Assembly: GCA_002336675.1 (NCBI GenBank)
Contig: DDEI01000016.1
Span: forward strand, 10,972 to 44,433
Origin: Flavobacteriales bacterium UBA1958
Lineage (GTDB): Bacteria; Bacteroidota; Bacteroidia; Flavobacteriales_D; Sanyastnellaceae
Direction of reading: 5' to 3'
Length of the DNA: 33,462 nucleotides
Of the stretch, positions 23,841 to 32,433 are shown in pieces. The notes below the pieces were generated by a model. It was given only the letters and a program-made list of their open reading frames with translations, did no database searches and was not told where the DNA came from. Made by a program: the position numbers and the translations under genes. Each line of letters opens with the position of its first letter. Positions within the stretch are counted from its first letter, which is position 1.

Positions 23841-25289
23841 ATGAGCGTAAGAAACCTAGAACCAAAAGCAGTTTGGAATCACTTTGCTGATTTAAACGCT
23901 ATTCCTAGAGCTAGTAAAAAAGAAGAAGAAGTTATTCAGTTTATGATGGACTTTGGAAACAAATTAGGCTTTAAGACTTTCAACGATGAAGTAGGAAATG
24001 TTTTCATTTTGAAACCAGGCTCTAAAGGTTTTGAGGATCGCCCAACGGTTATTCTTCAGGGGCACATCGATATGGTTCATCAAAAGAATGCGGATGTAGA
24101 ATTTGATTTTGCAACGCAGGGAATAGACATGATAGTGGAAGGTGATTGGGTAAGAGCTAACGGAACTACTCTCGGGTCTGATAATGGAATAGGTGTATCT
24201 ATGATTATGGCACTACTTTCTTCTAAAGATATAGACCACCCGCCACTAGAAGCACTTTTCACTATCGATGAAGAAACTGGAATGACAGGAGCTTTAGGCT
24301 TAAAAGGTGGAGTTCTAGAAGGTAAAATTATGATTAATCTAGATACTGAGGATGATGATGAAATCAGTATCGGATGTGCGGGAGGTGTAGATGTAACTGC
24401 TTTTAAAACTCCTGACATGGAGAATACTCCAGCAGGAACTAAAACTTTTAAAATATCTGTTAATGGGCTCAATGGCGGGCATTCTGGAATGGATATCCAC
24501 AAGGGATTAGGTAACGCCAATAAAATCATGAATCGAATGCTCTGGAAAATGAGAGAATCATTTGGTTTAAGAATTAATGAGGTTACAGGTGGCGGACTAA
24601 GAAATGCGGTTCCTAGAGAAAGTTTCTCTATCGTATCTGTTCCTGAAGACAAAGTAGATGCATGGAAAAGTGAATTCAACTCTAGAGCAGCGGTTATTAA
24701 AAGCGAATATGTCTCTAATGATTCTGGACTTCATATAGGATATGAAGAAACTGCGACTCCATCTCACGTGATATCTGAAAAATCTCAAGATTCCGTTTTA
24801 GCCGCTATCTACGCTACTTTTAATGGTATTTATAGAATGAGCCCCGATATTACTGATTTAGTTCAGACTAGCAATAATCTAGCTAAAGTGACTCTTACTT
24901 CAGATAAATTTGAAGTATTGTGTCTTACTCGCTCGTCATCCGATACAGAAAAATTTGACTTAGCCAACTCATTAACTGCTGCATATGAGCCTGCTGGATT
25001 CCAAATGGATTTAAGCGGTTCTTATCCGGGATGGACTCCAGCTCCTAAATCTGATTTAGTAGAAATGATGAAAGGACTATATGTAGAAATGTTCGAAGAA
25101 GAGCCGAATGTAATGGCATGCCATGCAGGATTAGAGTGTGGCATATTAAGCACTAATTACCCAGGAATGGACATGATTAGTTTCGGACCTAATATAAGAG
25201 GAGCTCACTCTCCAGAGGAAAAGTGTCAGATTAGTTCTGTAAATAAATCATGGAATTTCTTCTTAGAGGGACTGAAACGTATCAAATAA
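23841..25289 (+). CDS. pepD: Cytosol non-specific (aminoacyl-histidine) dipeptidase
   Basis: A di-zinc M20C peptidase that cleaves dipeptides such as Xaa-His in the cytoplasm. Metal and catalytic residues are visible in order: H75 and D77 in QGHIDMV, D114 in GSDNGIG, E144/E145 in DEETGMTGA, an Asp in NLDTED (about 169), and the late His in CHAGLECG (about 448). The dimerisation lid has the NGGHSGMDIH signature. The length of 482 is normal for PepD. It has its own promoter and a terminator follows. Confidence 0.96.
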   Translation: MSVRNLEPKAVWNHFADLNAIPRASKKEEEVIQFMMDFGNKLGFKTFNDEVGNVFILKPGSKGFEDRPTVILQGHIDMVHQKNADVEFDFATQGIDMIVEGDWVRANGTTLGSDNGIGVSMIMALLSSKDIDHPPLEALFTIDEETGMTGALGLKGGVLEGKIMINLDTEDDDEISIGCAGGVDVTAFKTPDMENTPAGTKTFKISVNGLNGGHSGMDIHKGLGNANKIMNRMLWKMRESFGLRINEVTGGGLRNAVPRESFSIVSVPEDKVDAWKSEFNSRAAVIKSEYVSNDSGLHIGYEETATPSHVISEKSQDSVLAAIYATFNGIYRMSPDITDLVQTSNNLAKVTLTSDKFEVLCLTRSSSDTEKFDLANSLTAAYEPAGFQMDLSGSYPGWTPAPKSDLVEMMKGLYVEMFEEEPNVMACHAGLECGILSTNYPGMDMISFGPNIRGAHSPEEKCQISSVNKSWNFFLEGLKRIK

Positions 25290-25334
25290 TTGGATTTTTC
25301 TTAACCTGCCTTTTTAAGAAAAATTAAATCTCCT

Positions 25335-25370
25335 AAACGCCATGGTTTATAAAAATTATGGCGTTTTGTT
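25335..25370 (+). terminator. Terminator after pepD
   Basis: AAACGCCAT and ATGGCGTTT form a perfect 9-bp stem around a 14-nt loop, followed by a broken T-run (TGTTT). It lies 45 nt after the pepD stop. Confidence 0.75.
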
Positions 25371-25446
25371 TGAAATAAACAAAATGGAAAATTCGAAAAG
25401 AATTTAATCTGCATAACTCAAGGTTACTTTTAATGACATTGGTGAA

Positions 25447-25782
25447 TCACTCGAAATGAATATCCTCTACCCACTGAATTTTACCCGTTCTAAACAGATT
25501 AAACTTCTCACTATTACACTCCTTCCACTCTTTTAATTTCGCGATCTTTTTTTTAAGAGCTTCTAGCGTTTTCTCCGTACTTATGATTCCGCTGTAACTC
25601 TCTTCACCAAAGCCAGATAGGACTAGATCTTCTGCTAGAATAAAATCTAACAAATCACTTAGCACCTCTTCTCGTTCATCAAATTTCACTTTAACACTCC
25701 ACCTAAAATCTAGACGTACCCCCATTAATTTGGTTTTTTTTCTTCTAAATGTTCCGACGTCTTTAATTGTGGGTGTATTCAT
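25447..25782 (-). CDS. Small protein, possibly YggL/DUF469-like
   Basis: A 111-residue soluble protein with no signal peptide. An N-terminal RRKKTKL is followed by an aromatic RLDFRWSVKVKF strand, then DLLDFILAEDLVLSGFGEES and a Lys-rich helix ending KLKEW. The order of a basic start, a hydrophobic strand, DFI and a Gly-rich FGEES loop resembles YggL (DUF469), a 50S-associated protein. The match is by eye and partial. If wrong, it is simply a hypothetical protein. It is encoded on the minus strand between pepD and the small gene at 25827, with 44 bp between the two. They may form one transcript. Confidence 0.6.
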   Translation of the reverse strand: MNTPTIKDVGTFRRKKTKLMGVRLDFRWSVKVKFDEREEVLSDLLDFILAEDLVLSGFGEESYSGIISTEKTLEALKKKIAKLKEWKECNSEKFNLFRTGKIQWVEDIHFE

Positions 25783-25826
25783 ACTTATTCAAACTAAATG
25801 ACAATAATTTTAAGTTAAGATAATAA

Positions 25827-26021
25827 TTATATTATCTCTAAACGAACACTTTTCATTCCTTCTATGCTTAGTTTACAAGTTTCGTGAGATTCTTGGTTTA
25901 AAAACTGGCCTAACGATTGCAGCCAAAACATGGGGTGGAAACGCTCCATTATATTTTGGGTAATTCGCAATTCATCTTCACTTAAATTTATCTGCATTGA
26001 TAGTTCTGTAATTGTGATCAT
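25827..26021 (-). CDS. Hypothetical small protein (64 aa)
   Basis: Not recognised. The start is placed at ATG 26021 (MITITELSMQINLSEDE), since the longer frame to 26066 would add an unrelated hydrophobic stretch. The product is acidic and helical in look, with an aromatic patch (FHPMFWLQSLGQFL, about 28-41) and no signal peptide or metal motif. It precedes the YggL-like gene on the same strand. It may be coding, judged by an uninterrupted frame and composition, but nothing else supports it. Confidence 0.45.
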   Translation of the reverse strand: MITITELSMQINLSEDELRITQNIMERFHPMFWLQSLGQFLNQESHETCKLSIEGMKSVRLEII

Positions 26022-26306
26022 GTGATAACTTATTTTTAATAAAAGCACAAACAAATAACACGTCACCGTAAACTATTTACGTTCCTGTTTTCACATAGAA
26101 ATTAAAAATCAGTCGATACTAGCACATGTAGGTTTACTCATAAAAGTAGAGAAAAACCTTCTTTACGAACAATATATTTAAGATAAACCCAATCAAATAG
26201 AATTATAAACACTTATTCTCACTAAGGAAATTTCGTTTTCACTAATTTCCACAAAACCCTGTTCGCAAGAGAGTTAAAGAAGGCCTTTAAGAGATATATG
26301 TTCCCA
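26022..26306. other. Divergent intergenic stretch, nothing recognised
   Basis: About 285 bp between a minus-strand small gene and the plus-strand SPOR-like gene. It is AT-rich and has no frame worth calling, no tRNA and no strong hairpin. The only clear signal is the -7 box at its right edge. Confidence 0.4.
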
Positions 26307-26314
26307 TAAATTTG
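26307..26314 (+). promoter_or_regulatory. -7 promoter box for the SPOR-like gene
   Basis: TAAATTTG is a perfect TAnnTTTG match. It covers the TTG at 26312 that would open the longest frame, so translation must begin downstream at ATG 26327 or 26333. Confidence 0.6.
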
Positions 26315-26332
26315 ACTCGTCAATTTATGTTA

Positions 26333-27568
26333 ATGATTAAAGTATCACTAATAACACTGTTCACTTCCATAGCGCTTTTTTTTAGTACGATATCCGCGGA
26401 CGGTATAGTCATAGACCATGATCTACCTGAGAATTTAAAGCCAGGTGAAAAAGCTATAGTAACAGTCAATATAAATAAAGGTGACGTAGCGGGTTTTGCG
26501 AAATTGCAATTAGAAATACCTTTTGGCCTCACTGCAAGAGGAGTTAAAAAGAGCGGAGCCTCGTTTACGTTCTCTGGCCAAAAAGCTAAGTTTATTTGGA
26601 TGACTTTACCGGCTAACCAAGAGTTTCAAGTGGAGTATGAGTTAGAGGCCAGCATCAGTGCCAAAGGTTCTAAAGTAGTCGAGGGCCAGTTTTCTTACAT
26701 TAAAAATAACGCGCGGATAGATTATAACCTTTCTCCTCAATTAATTCGTTTAGGTGGTGAACCTACTTTAGCAGTGAGGACTCAAACAGAAGCCATAAGA
26801 TCTTCTAATAAGACTGCGACTGAATTACAAAATGATGTCGTTTGTACTAGAATACTAACTCCTTTAGGCGCTGGGAAATATTTCGTAGAAGTTTCTGTAG
26901 ATAGAATGGAATCGGATGGGTTTGCTAAGATAAAAGAGGAAATTCCAGCAGGATTCGAAATCACAGAAGATGCTTCAGGTGAGGCTAAAGTGACCCTTGA
27001 AGAAAATGGAGTCAAATATGTATGGTTCGAACGACCCTCAGATCCAAATCACAGTGTTTCTTACACTCTTAAAGCGACGCATAACTCTGAAAACCCAATA
27101 ATAAAAGGTATGCTATCATACTTAGCGAATGATCAACCTATAGAAATTTCAATAGTCCAACAAGAAATCATTAGCTCCCAAGACGATAGCGGAAATGATA
27201 TTGATCTAATTGAAAACGCTAAAAAAGAGATTGAGCCAATTATTACCTCTAATGGAGGGAATACAAAAGAAACAAAAATAGGAGTTAATTATAAAATCCA
27301 GTTAGCGGCTACGCGCACAAATGAGGCTGCCGGTTCATTCAGGGTAAACCACAAGTTTGCTGCTGATATTCAAAAAGAAAATCATGACGGCTGGACAAAG
27401 TTTGTTACAGGCTCACACGACGAATATAAAAGTGCTAGAGATGCTAGGAATAACATCAGTGCGGAGTACAGTCAGTTCGATGGTCCATTTGTTACCGCGT
27501 ACAACAATGGAGATCGAATTACAGTTCAAGAAGCATTAATGGTTTCTAAGCAGAAGTGGTACCAATAG
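26333..27568 (+). CDS. Secreted protein with two repeated beta domains and a SPOR-like C-terminus
   Basis: A predicted exported protein of about 411 residues. A signal peptide (MIKVSLITLFTSIALFFSTISADG) is followed by two similar modules of about 120 residues. Each opens with a short strand pair and contains GFAK(L/I) followed by an (L/E)EIP(F/A)G element, then (F/V)(I/W)W-type aromatic strands and (G)-(F/L)SY. This points to internal duplication. After a Ser/Asn-rich linker, the last 95 residues (YKIQLAATR, WTKFVTGSHDEY, FDGPFVTAYNNGDRI) look like a SPOR or SPOR-related domain, which binds denuded septal peptidoglycan. The role is unproven; cell-wall association is inferred. The start is ATG 26333 (or 26327), since the promoter box overlaps the TTG at 26312. 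A terminator follows at 27647. Confidence 0.78.
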   Translation: MIKVSLITLFTSIALFFSTISADGIVIDHDLPENLKPGEKAIVTVNINKGDVAGFAKLQLEIPFGLTARGVKKSGASFTFSGQKAKFIWMTLPANQEFQVEYELEASISAKGSKVVEGQFSYIKNNARIDYNLSPQLIRLGGEPTLAVRTQTEAIRSSNKTATELQNDVVCTRILTPLGAGKYFVEVSVDRMESDGFAKIKEEIPAGFEITEDASGEAKVTLEENGVKYVWFERPSDPNHSVSYTLKATHNSENPIIKGMLSYLANDQPIEISIVQQEIISSQDDSGNDIDLIENAKKEIEPIITSNGGNTKETKIGVNYKIQLAATRTNEAAGSFRVNHKFAADIQKENHDGWTKFVTGSHDEYKSARDARNNISAEYSQFDGPFVTAYNNGDRITVQEALMVSKQKWYQ

Positions 27569-27646
27569 AAAATGTTAACACTCAACGGAGTGCATTCATG
27601 GTAATTTTGGTTAATTATTATTGAATTTGTTTAGGTAAATTAATCC

Positions 27647-27677
27647 GAAAAATCCTCTGTCTCTCAGGGGGTTTTTC
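27647..27677 (+). terminator. Terminator after the SPOR-like gene
   Basis: GAAAAATCCTCTG pairs with CAGGGGGTTTTTC across a 5-nt TCTCT loop, with two G-T pairs. The A/T outer arms provide a T-run on the plus strand and also on the minus strand, so it may work both ways. Confidence 0.8.
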
Positions 27678-27725
27678 ATTTCAAATCAAATCTAGGTTAT
27701 AAAAATACGTTAAGTAATTAGAATA

Positions 27726-28634
27726 ATGACGACTTGGGATATTTATATAAAAAGCTACACTAGTTACTTAAAAATCGAAAGATCCCTAAGTACCAATTCT
27801 GTGGTGTCTTACGCCTCAGACATAGGTAAACTGAAAAGGTATTTCACTGAAATCACACCACTATCTTCTCCCCTTAAATTAAACCATGAGGAGCTTTCAA
27901 TATTTATTCGCTGGATTTCAGAAGTAGGATTTTCTGCAGGAACGCAGGCCAGAATGATTTCAGCTATAAAGAGTTTCTTTAAGTTTCTTCTCCTAGAGAA
28001 TGAAATAAATGATGATCCATCTCATCTACTAATCTCTCCAAGACTTCAAAGAAAACTGCCCGATACTCTATCAGTTGAAGAAATAGATTTACTTATTAGC
28101 GCTATAGATTTAAGCACTGATCATGGCACTAGAAATAAGGCTATGTTAGAAACACTTTATAGCAGCGGACTGAGGGTTTCTGAACTTATAACTCTTAAGC
28201 TATCCGGCTATTTCCCGGAAGACAATTACATAAAAGTAAAAGGAAAAGGCGCTAAAGAAAGGCTTATTCCCATAGGGGATAATGCTATCAAATACAATAC
28301 TATTTACTTCAAATCAGTAAGAAATCATAAGGTTATCAAACCAGGCGAAGAAGACTTTATGTTTCTAAATAAAAGAGGCGTTCACTTAAGCCGAGTCATG
28401 ATTTTTACCATTATTAAAGATTTAGCTAAAGAAGCGGGAATAACCAAAACTATTTCACCGCATACGTTTAGACATAGTTTTGCGACGCATCTCATAGAAG
28501 GGGGAGCAGACTTAAGAGCCGTTCAAACTATGCTTGGGCATGAGAGCATAACTACCACTGAAATTTACACACATTTAGACAGGAGTTTTATACGAGATAC
28601 ATTATTGTCTTGTCATCCTAGAATGAAAAAATGA
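27726..28634 (+). CDS. xerD: Tyrosine recombinase XerD
   Basis: A site-specific recombinase that, with a partner Xer and FtsK (encoded at 12453), resolves chromosome dimers at dif. The N-terminal core-binding domain (about 1-95) is followed by the catalytic domain with all six residues: R150 (SSGLRVSEL), K172 in VKGKGAKER, H246 and R249 (HTFRHSF), H272 (LGHES) and the nucleophile Y281 (IYTHLD). The 302-residue length is typical. It belongs to the housekeeping Xer type. No phage or integron genes lie next to it, so mobile integrase function is unlikely. No clear -7 box was found upstream. Confidence 0.93.
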   Translation: MTTWDIYIKSYTSYLKIERSLSTNSVVSYASDIGKLKRYFTEITPLSSPLKLNHEELSIFIRWISEVGFSAGTQARMISAIKSFFKFLLLENEINDDPSHLLISPRLQRKLPDTLSVEEIDLLISAIDLSTDHGTRNKAMLETLYSSGLRVSELITLKLSGYFPEDNYIKVKGKGAKERLIPIGDNAIKYNTIYFKSVRNHKVIKPGEEDFMFLNKRGVHLSRVMIFTIIKDLAKEAGITKTISPHTFRHSFATHLIEGGADLRAVQTMLGHESITTTEIYTHLDRSFIRDTLLSCHPRMKK

Positions 28635-28643
28635 AAATGGAGT

Positions 28644-28688
28644 TAGCCCTTATTTTTCCTCATCCTCTATAAAGATAGAGTTGGGCTA
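28644..28688 (+). terminator. Nested hairpin downstream of xerD
   Basis: TAGCCC and GGGCTA enclose a second perfect stem, CTCTAT-AAAG-ATAGAG (28665-28680). A weak T/A tail (TTTATAT) follows. It starts 10 nt after the xerD stop, so a 3'-end structure is the simplest reading. Confidence 0.5.
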
Positions 28689-28999
28689 TTTATATCTCTC
28701 TCATGCTACAGGAATTAACATCGAAATTCAGATTTCCCTTTTCTCATAGTTGACTCGAAATTCTGGGCTCTTTTATAATTTTAGGACTAACAAATACAAG
28801 CAAAGCTTACCTCAGAATAAAAAGTAGGATTAAAGGTGTTTATTATTGAGTTGCAATGCACTTTTACTTCCTCATCTTATTTAGTTTTATAATCTTCCAA
28901 TCTCAGCTAGCATAGGAAGTATGGAAACAGTAGCTCAGATGGTTCATTCTTTGTGAAAAACAAATGTTATTAAGCATGAATAAATCGTGACGCTATTTT
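28689..28999. other. Intergenic stretch between xerD and dnaN with a tRNA-like scrap
   Basis: There is no supported coding frame. The stretch holds a 9-bp direct repeat TCGAAATTC (28721-28729 and 28755-28763). It also holds GTAGCTCAGATGGTT (28930-28944), identical to a common tRNA D-arm, without the rest of a tRNA. The dnaN promoter is at its right end. Confidence 0.5.
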
Positions 29000-29007
29000 T
29001 ATATTTG
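29000..29007 (+). promoter_or_regulatory. -7 promoter box for dnaN
   Basis: TATATTTG is a perfect TAnnTTTG match 24 nt before the dnaN ATG. No good -33 TTG was seen. Confidence 0.5.
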
Positions 29008-29031
29008 CCTTCCAATTAATCTATTCGAAAG

Positions 29032-30153
29032 ATGAAGTTTTTAATAAATAGTCAAGCCCTATTAAGACAATTAACACAATTAAGTGGTGTTTTAAATTCA
29101 AGTAACACTCTACCCATTTTAGATAATTTTCTATTTGAAATTAAGGGAGGAGAATTAACTATTTCTGCCTCTGATTTAGAAACCACAATGTCTACTTCTA
29201 TGCCAGTAGAGGCTAAAGATGATCTATTAGTGGCCATTCCAGCTAAAATGTTATTGGATTCATTAAAGCAATTTCCTGAGCAACCGTTGAACTTTACTGT
29301 AGATACTAAAACTTTCGGTATAGAAATAGCTAGTGATTTTGGAAAGTATAAAGTTTCTGGATTAAATGGAGAGGAATTCCCTAAAGCTCCTGAGCTAGAG
29401 GCCTCTGCTAAATTTGAATTAGATGGCTCTATTCTTTCTAGAGCAATCAGTAAAACGTTAGTTGCTGCAGGAAATGATGATTTAAGACCTGTTATGAGTG
29501 GCATCTTCTTCGAGCTTTATGAAGACAATGTAAGATTCGTCGCTACAGATGCTCACAGACTAGTAAGATATACTAGAACTGATGTTTCTGGAGGGGGTTC
29601 TGGTTCTTTCATCGTTCCCAAGAAACCATTAAATTTATTAAAGAGTATGGGTTCTTATGCAGATAGCACAGTAACTATTGAGTACAATGATTCTAATGCT
29701 CACTTTACGTTCGATAACGTATCACTTATGTGCAGACTTATAGAAGGAAAATACCCTAACTACGAGGCGGTTATTCCTAAAGAAAATCCAAACAAACTTG
29801 CTGTAGGCAGACAAGACTTATTGAACTCAATTAAAAGGGTTTCTATATTCGCTAACAAAGCGACGAACCAGGTTAGATTAAAAATATCAGGTAGTGAATT
29901 ACATATTTCTGCTGAAGATTTAGATTTTGCTAATGCAGCTAACGAGAGGTTAACTTGCTCTTATACAGGAGAAGATATGGAGATAGGATTTAATTCTAGA
30001 TTCATCATAGACATGTTAGGAAACATCTCTGCAGATAACATTGTCATAGAAATGAGTGCTCCGAATAGAGCTGGAATTATTCTTCCAGAAGGACAAGAAG
30101 ACAATGGTGAAGATATGCTTATGCTGGTAATGCCAGTTATGCTTAATAACTAG
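29032..30153 (+). CDS. dnaN: DNA polymerase III beta subunit (sliding clamp)
   Basis: This ring-shaped processivity clamp tethers DNA polymerase III to DNA. The 373 residues comprise three clamp domains of about 120 each. Recognisable parts are the MKFLINSQALLRQL start, SNTLPILDNFLFE, FVATDAHRL near 180, LIEGKYPNYEAVIP near 245 and the terminal LVMPVMLNN. The last forms part of the peptide-binding pocket region. Length and motifs are normal. The gene is away from dnaA, which is not in this window, so no origin of replication is implied here. It has its own promoter and stands alone on the plus strand. Confidence 0.98.
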   Translation: MKFLINSQALLRQLTQLSGVLNSSNTLPILDNFLFEIKGGELTISASDLETTMSTSMPVEAKDDLLVAIPAKMLLDSLKQFPEQPLNFTVDTKTFGIEIASDFGKYKVSGLNGEEFPKAPELEASAKFELDGSILSRAISKTLVAAGNDDLRPVMSGIFFELYEDNVRFVATDAHRLVRYTRTDVSGGGSGSFIVPKKPLNLLKSMGSYADSTVTIEYNDSNAHFTFDNVSLMCRLIEGKYPNYEAVIPKENPNKLAVGRQDLLNSIKRVSIFANKATNQVRLKISGSELHISAEDLDFANAANERLTCSYTGEDMEIGFNSRFIIDMLGNISADNIVIEMSAPNRAGIILPEGQEDNGEDMLMLVMPVMLNN

Positions 30154-30245
30154 ACACTTCACTATATCTAAATCGTCTTTTCGAAGAACATATTTTTACT
30201 TTTAAAAGTTAAATCTGCAATTAAACGAAGATCGTATTACAGAGG

Positions 30246-30266
30246 AGAACTTTATTGTAAAGTTCT
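30246..30266. repeat. Perfect 9-bp inverted repeat in the dnaN/rhomboid convergent gap
   Basis: AGAACTTTA and TAAAGTTCT are separated by TTG. It lies between the convergent dnaN and rhomboid genes and could be a 3'-end hairpin for either, although no T-run follows on either side. Confidence 0.5.
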
Positions 30267-30321
30267 ACAAATAAATGGCTTCTTGTAATTTCTTACCTCA
30301 AGCAGATATAAGCTTAAGCTT

Positions 30322-31044
30322 TTAAAAGCCCCTATCGATGCCTCTATGGCGCAATTGACGATAAATTTGAACTATAGAAGTTTTACCGTTTAGCTTTGAA
30401 GGATTTGAAGTATCTCTTTCACTCTTTAAGAGTTCTAACTCTTCTTCTATCTCCCATCTAGTTTTGGGTCTTTCTGGCAACTCTTTTCTATACACAAAAG
30501 CCAATAATACACCAGCTAAAGCTCCTCCTAAGTGGCCTTCCCAGCTTACGCGCTCTTCTATCGGGAATATCCCCCAAATTATACTTCCATAAAGAAAAAG
30601 GACTGCCATACTTACTCTAAGAAGAGCAGTGTGTTTTAAATCCATCATACCTGCTGTGAACACAAAAAAAGCTAGTCCATAGACGACTCCGCTAGCTCCT
30701 ACATGATTACTCCCTGGAGCACCCAAGAAAAAAACGAATAATCCTGAGAATAGAAAAATCACACCCCATACCTTAAGAGCTATCTCTCTATAAAAATAAA
30801 ACAGCATCGTGTTAAGCACTGCGAAAGAAGCCGTGTTATTCCATATATGCTCCCAACTTCCATGTAAAAAAGCCATAGATAAAACGCCCCACCAATGACC
30901 CCACTCTTTAGGATGATTTCCAGCACTTCTCCAGTCAGAGACTCCGCCCCATTCTATTAAAATCTGTATGCCCCATATTATTATTAAAAATAATGCAGTG
31001 CTAAAGATTGCATAAAAAACTCTATTTCTTTCTTGACTATCCAA
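30322..31044 (-). CDS. Rhomboid-family intramembrane serine protease
   Basis: A membrane protease with about six hydrophobic segments in 240 residues. The catalytic pair is visible: S118 in GASGVVYG and H171 in EGHLGG. The upstream HxxxN-like element (HIWNN, H66/N70) helps form the oxyanion site. The C-terminal 50 residues are a charged cytoplasmic tail (RPKTRWEIEEELELLKSERD). Substrates are unknown. The start at 31044 abuts the stop of the upstream gene with no gap, so the two are translationally coupled and probably act together. Confidence 0.93.
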   Translation of the reverse strand: MDSQERNRVFYAIFSTALFLIIIWGIQILIEWGGVSDWRSAGNHPKEWGHWWGVLSMAFLHGSWEHIWNNTASFAVLNTMLFYFYREIALKVWGVIFLFSGLFVFFLGAPGSNHVGASGVVYGLAFFVFTAGMMDLKHTALLRVSMAVLFLYGSIIWGIFPIEERVSWEGHLGGALAGVLLAFVYRKELPERPKTRWEIEEELELLKSERDTSNPSKLNGKTSIVQIYRQLRHRGIDRGF

Positions 31045-31800
31045 TTATTCTGATTCTTCTATTAAAATCTTAAAAGGGTCTTTTTCACAATTCATTTCCT
31101 CATAACCATACCCAACTTTCACATCACTTATCACTAAATCTAATGGACCTATACCCTCATGAAAATGAGACACCCTTACTCCATTCCCTAAAGTGTAATA
31201 ACGCTCCCAAGTGAGCTCTAATCCTCCTATAGGAATTATTTGAACCCACATTTTATAACTCTCTGGAGTTCCATCTGCCGCCAACTTCCATAGATAACTA
31301 TCACCAGGTGTAGACCCTCCTGAAGAATAAGTAACGAGTAGTCTTTTATCTCCTTCAAAATCTACGACTTCTCTGGTCACTCCATCGTCAAAGGCTTTAT
31401 AAGGAGCTATTAGCCAAAACATATCGTTATTAAAGAAGTCAATAGCAGACTTAATTAAAACACCCTCATCCTCTTTATCTACTCTTTCTGTTTCTATAAA
31501 TGCGGCTCCTTTACTCTTGCCTGGAGTTATGTAAACAGTATTCTGATCCCATTTCACTCTTACCATATTTCTATGCTTGTCCCACAGGAAATGGTGCATA
31601 CCTAAGAACGTCCATTGTACATATTGAATATCATGCCAATGCTCTTTCCCCAAAGCTTTTTCCATTTTCAAAGCCATTTTGTCTGCTTCTTCTCCCGATT
31701 CTCCTCCAGTTGGCAGAGATTCATTCGCTACTATTCCTGCGATTATAATAAGGGTTATTAGTATTATCACTACTAATACTAACCTTTTTAGTATCTTCAT
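31045..31800 (-). CDS. Membrane-anchored conserved hypothetical protein
   Basis: The 251 residues start with one membrane segment (LKRLVLVVIILITLIIIAGIVA, about 4-25), then a soluble, presumably periplasmic domain. It is rich in Trp and Tyr strands (HWHDIQYVQWTF, MFWLIAPYKAF, DSYLWKLAADGTP, LELTWERYYTL), suggesting a lipocalin- or LolA-like barrel, but this is only an impression. No catalytic motif was recognised. It is the first gene of a pair with the rhomboid protease, which starts at the next base. Only 33 bp separate it from the divergent DUF1684 gene, so the two promoters must overlap. Function unknown. Confidence 0.75.
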   Translation of the reverse strand: MKILKRLVLVVIILITLIIIAGIVANESLPTGGESGEEADKMALKMEKALGKEHWHDIQYVQWTFLGMHHFLWDKHRNMVRVKWDQNTVYITPGKSKGAAFIETERVDKEDEGVLIKSAIDFFNNDMFWLIAPYKAFDDGVTREVVDFEGDKRLLVTYSSGGSTPGDSYLWKLAADGTPESYKMWVQIIPIGGLELTWERYYTLGNGVRVSHFHEGIGPLDLVISDVKVGYGYEEMNCEKDPFKILIEESE

Positions 31801-31833
31801 TTTATTAATATTTACCCTCGTAAAAATAAACCT

Positions 31834-32433
31834 ATGCTGATGAGAATTACCACCTTATTTATATTCCTGCTAACATCTATCAACTCATTGTCACAGCTCA
31901 GTTATGATGAAGAAATAGAAAAACATAGAGATGAAATTAACCTAGAGTTTAGATCTGATAGCACGAGTATTTTAACAGAAGAAGATCGAGTCGGTTTTTC
32001 TGGCTTAGAATTCTTTGCCCCTGATTACGCGTACAATGTGGAGGTAAGGTTCAAAAAACTCAAGAAAGGAGAAGTCATTGGATTCTCTACAAGCACAGAT
32101 AGAATAGCTAAATACAGACCTTATGGAATATTAAAGTTTAAAATCGACGGGGTCAAGTGTAAGCTTACTATTTATGCTCCAGCCAGAGAAATATCAGGTT
32201 ATCCTGGATACTTGTTCTTACCGTTTAAAGATTTTACTAATGGACAAGAAACATACGGAGGCGGAAGATACTTAGACCTAAAACAATCAGATTTAGCTAA
32301 AAAATTCAGACTGGATTTTAACCTTTGTTATAACCCATACTGTGCTTATTCAAATGGTTTTTCATGCCCCGTCCCTCCCGATGAAAATCACCTAGACGCA
32401 GAAATTAAAGCTGGAGTTAAATCATTTCATTAA
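31834..32433 (+). CDS. DUF1684 family exported protein
   Basis: A predicted secreted protein of 199 residues. A signal peptide (MLMRITTLFIFLLTSINSLSQ) is followed by a DUF1684 domain: KYRPYGILKF (about 92-101), FLPFKDFTNGQETYGGGRYLDL (about 128-149) and the C-terminal DFNLCYNPYCAYSNGFSCP-PP-EN. These conserved elements identify the family. The biochemical role of DUF1684 is not known. Two ATGs (31834 and 31840) are possible. It is divergent from the membrane-anchored hypothetical/rhomboid pair. Confidence 0.9.
   Translation: MLMRITTLFIFLLTSINSLSQLSYDEEIEKHRDEINLEFRSDSTSILTEEDRVGFSGLEFFAPDYAYNVEVRFKKLKKGEVIGFSTSTDRIAKYRPYGILKFKIDGVKCKLTIYAPAREISGYPGYLFLPFKDFTNGQETYGGGRYLDLKQSDLAKKFRLDFNLCYNPYCAYSNGFSCPVPPDENHLDAEIKAGVKSFH

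Noticed and set aside
24080..24679. 199-codon minus-strand frame opposite pepD
   Set aside because: Lies entirely within pepD, whose catalytic motifs are intact; Ser/Pro-rich composition is typical of an antisense shadow.
27726..28634. Mobile-element integrase
   Set aside because: The recombinase has the housekeeping XerD layout, and no phage, integron or conjugation genes or att repeats flank it.
28721..28763. Repeat array seeded by TCGAAATTC
   Set aside because: Only two copies 34 bp apart with unrelated flanks; not a CRISPR or iteron array.
29052..29504. 150-codon minus-strand frame opposite dnaN
   Set aside because: Fully inside dnaN, with no domain-like features.
29000..30153. Replication origin next to dnaN
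   Set aside because: No dnaA gene and no cluster of DnaA-box-like sequences was seen; dnaN is often away from the origin in Bacteroidota.
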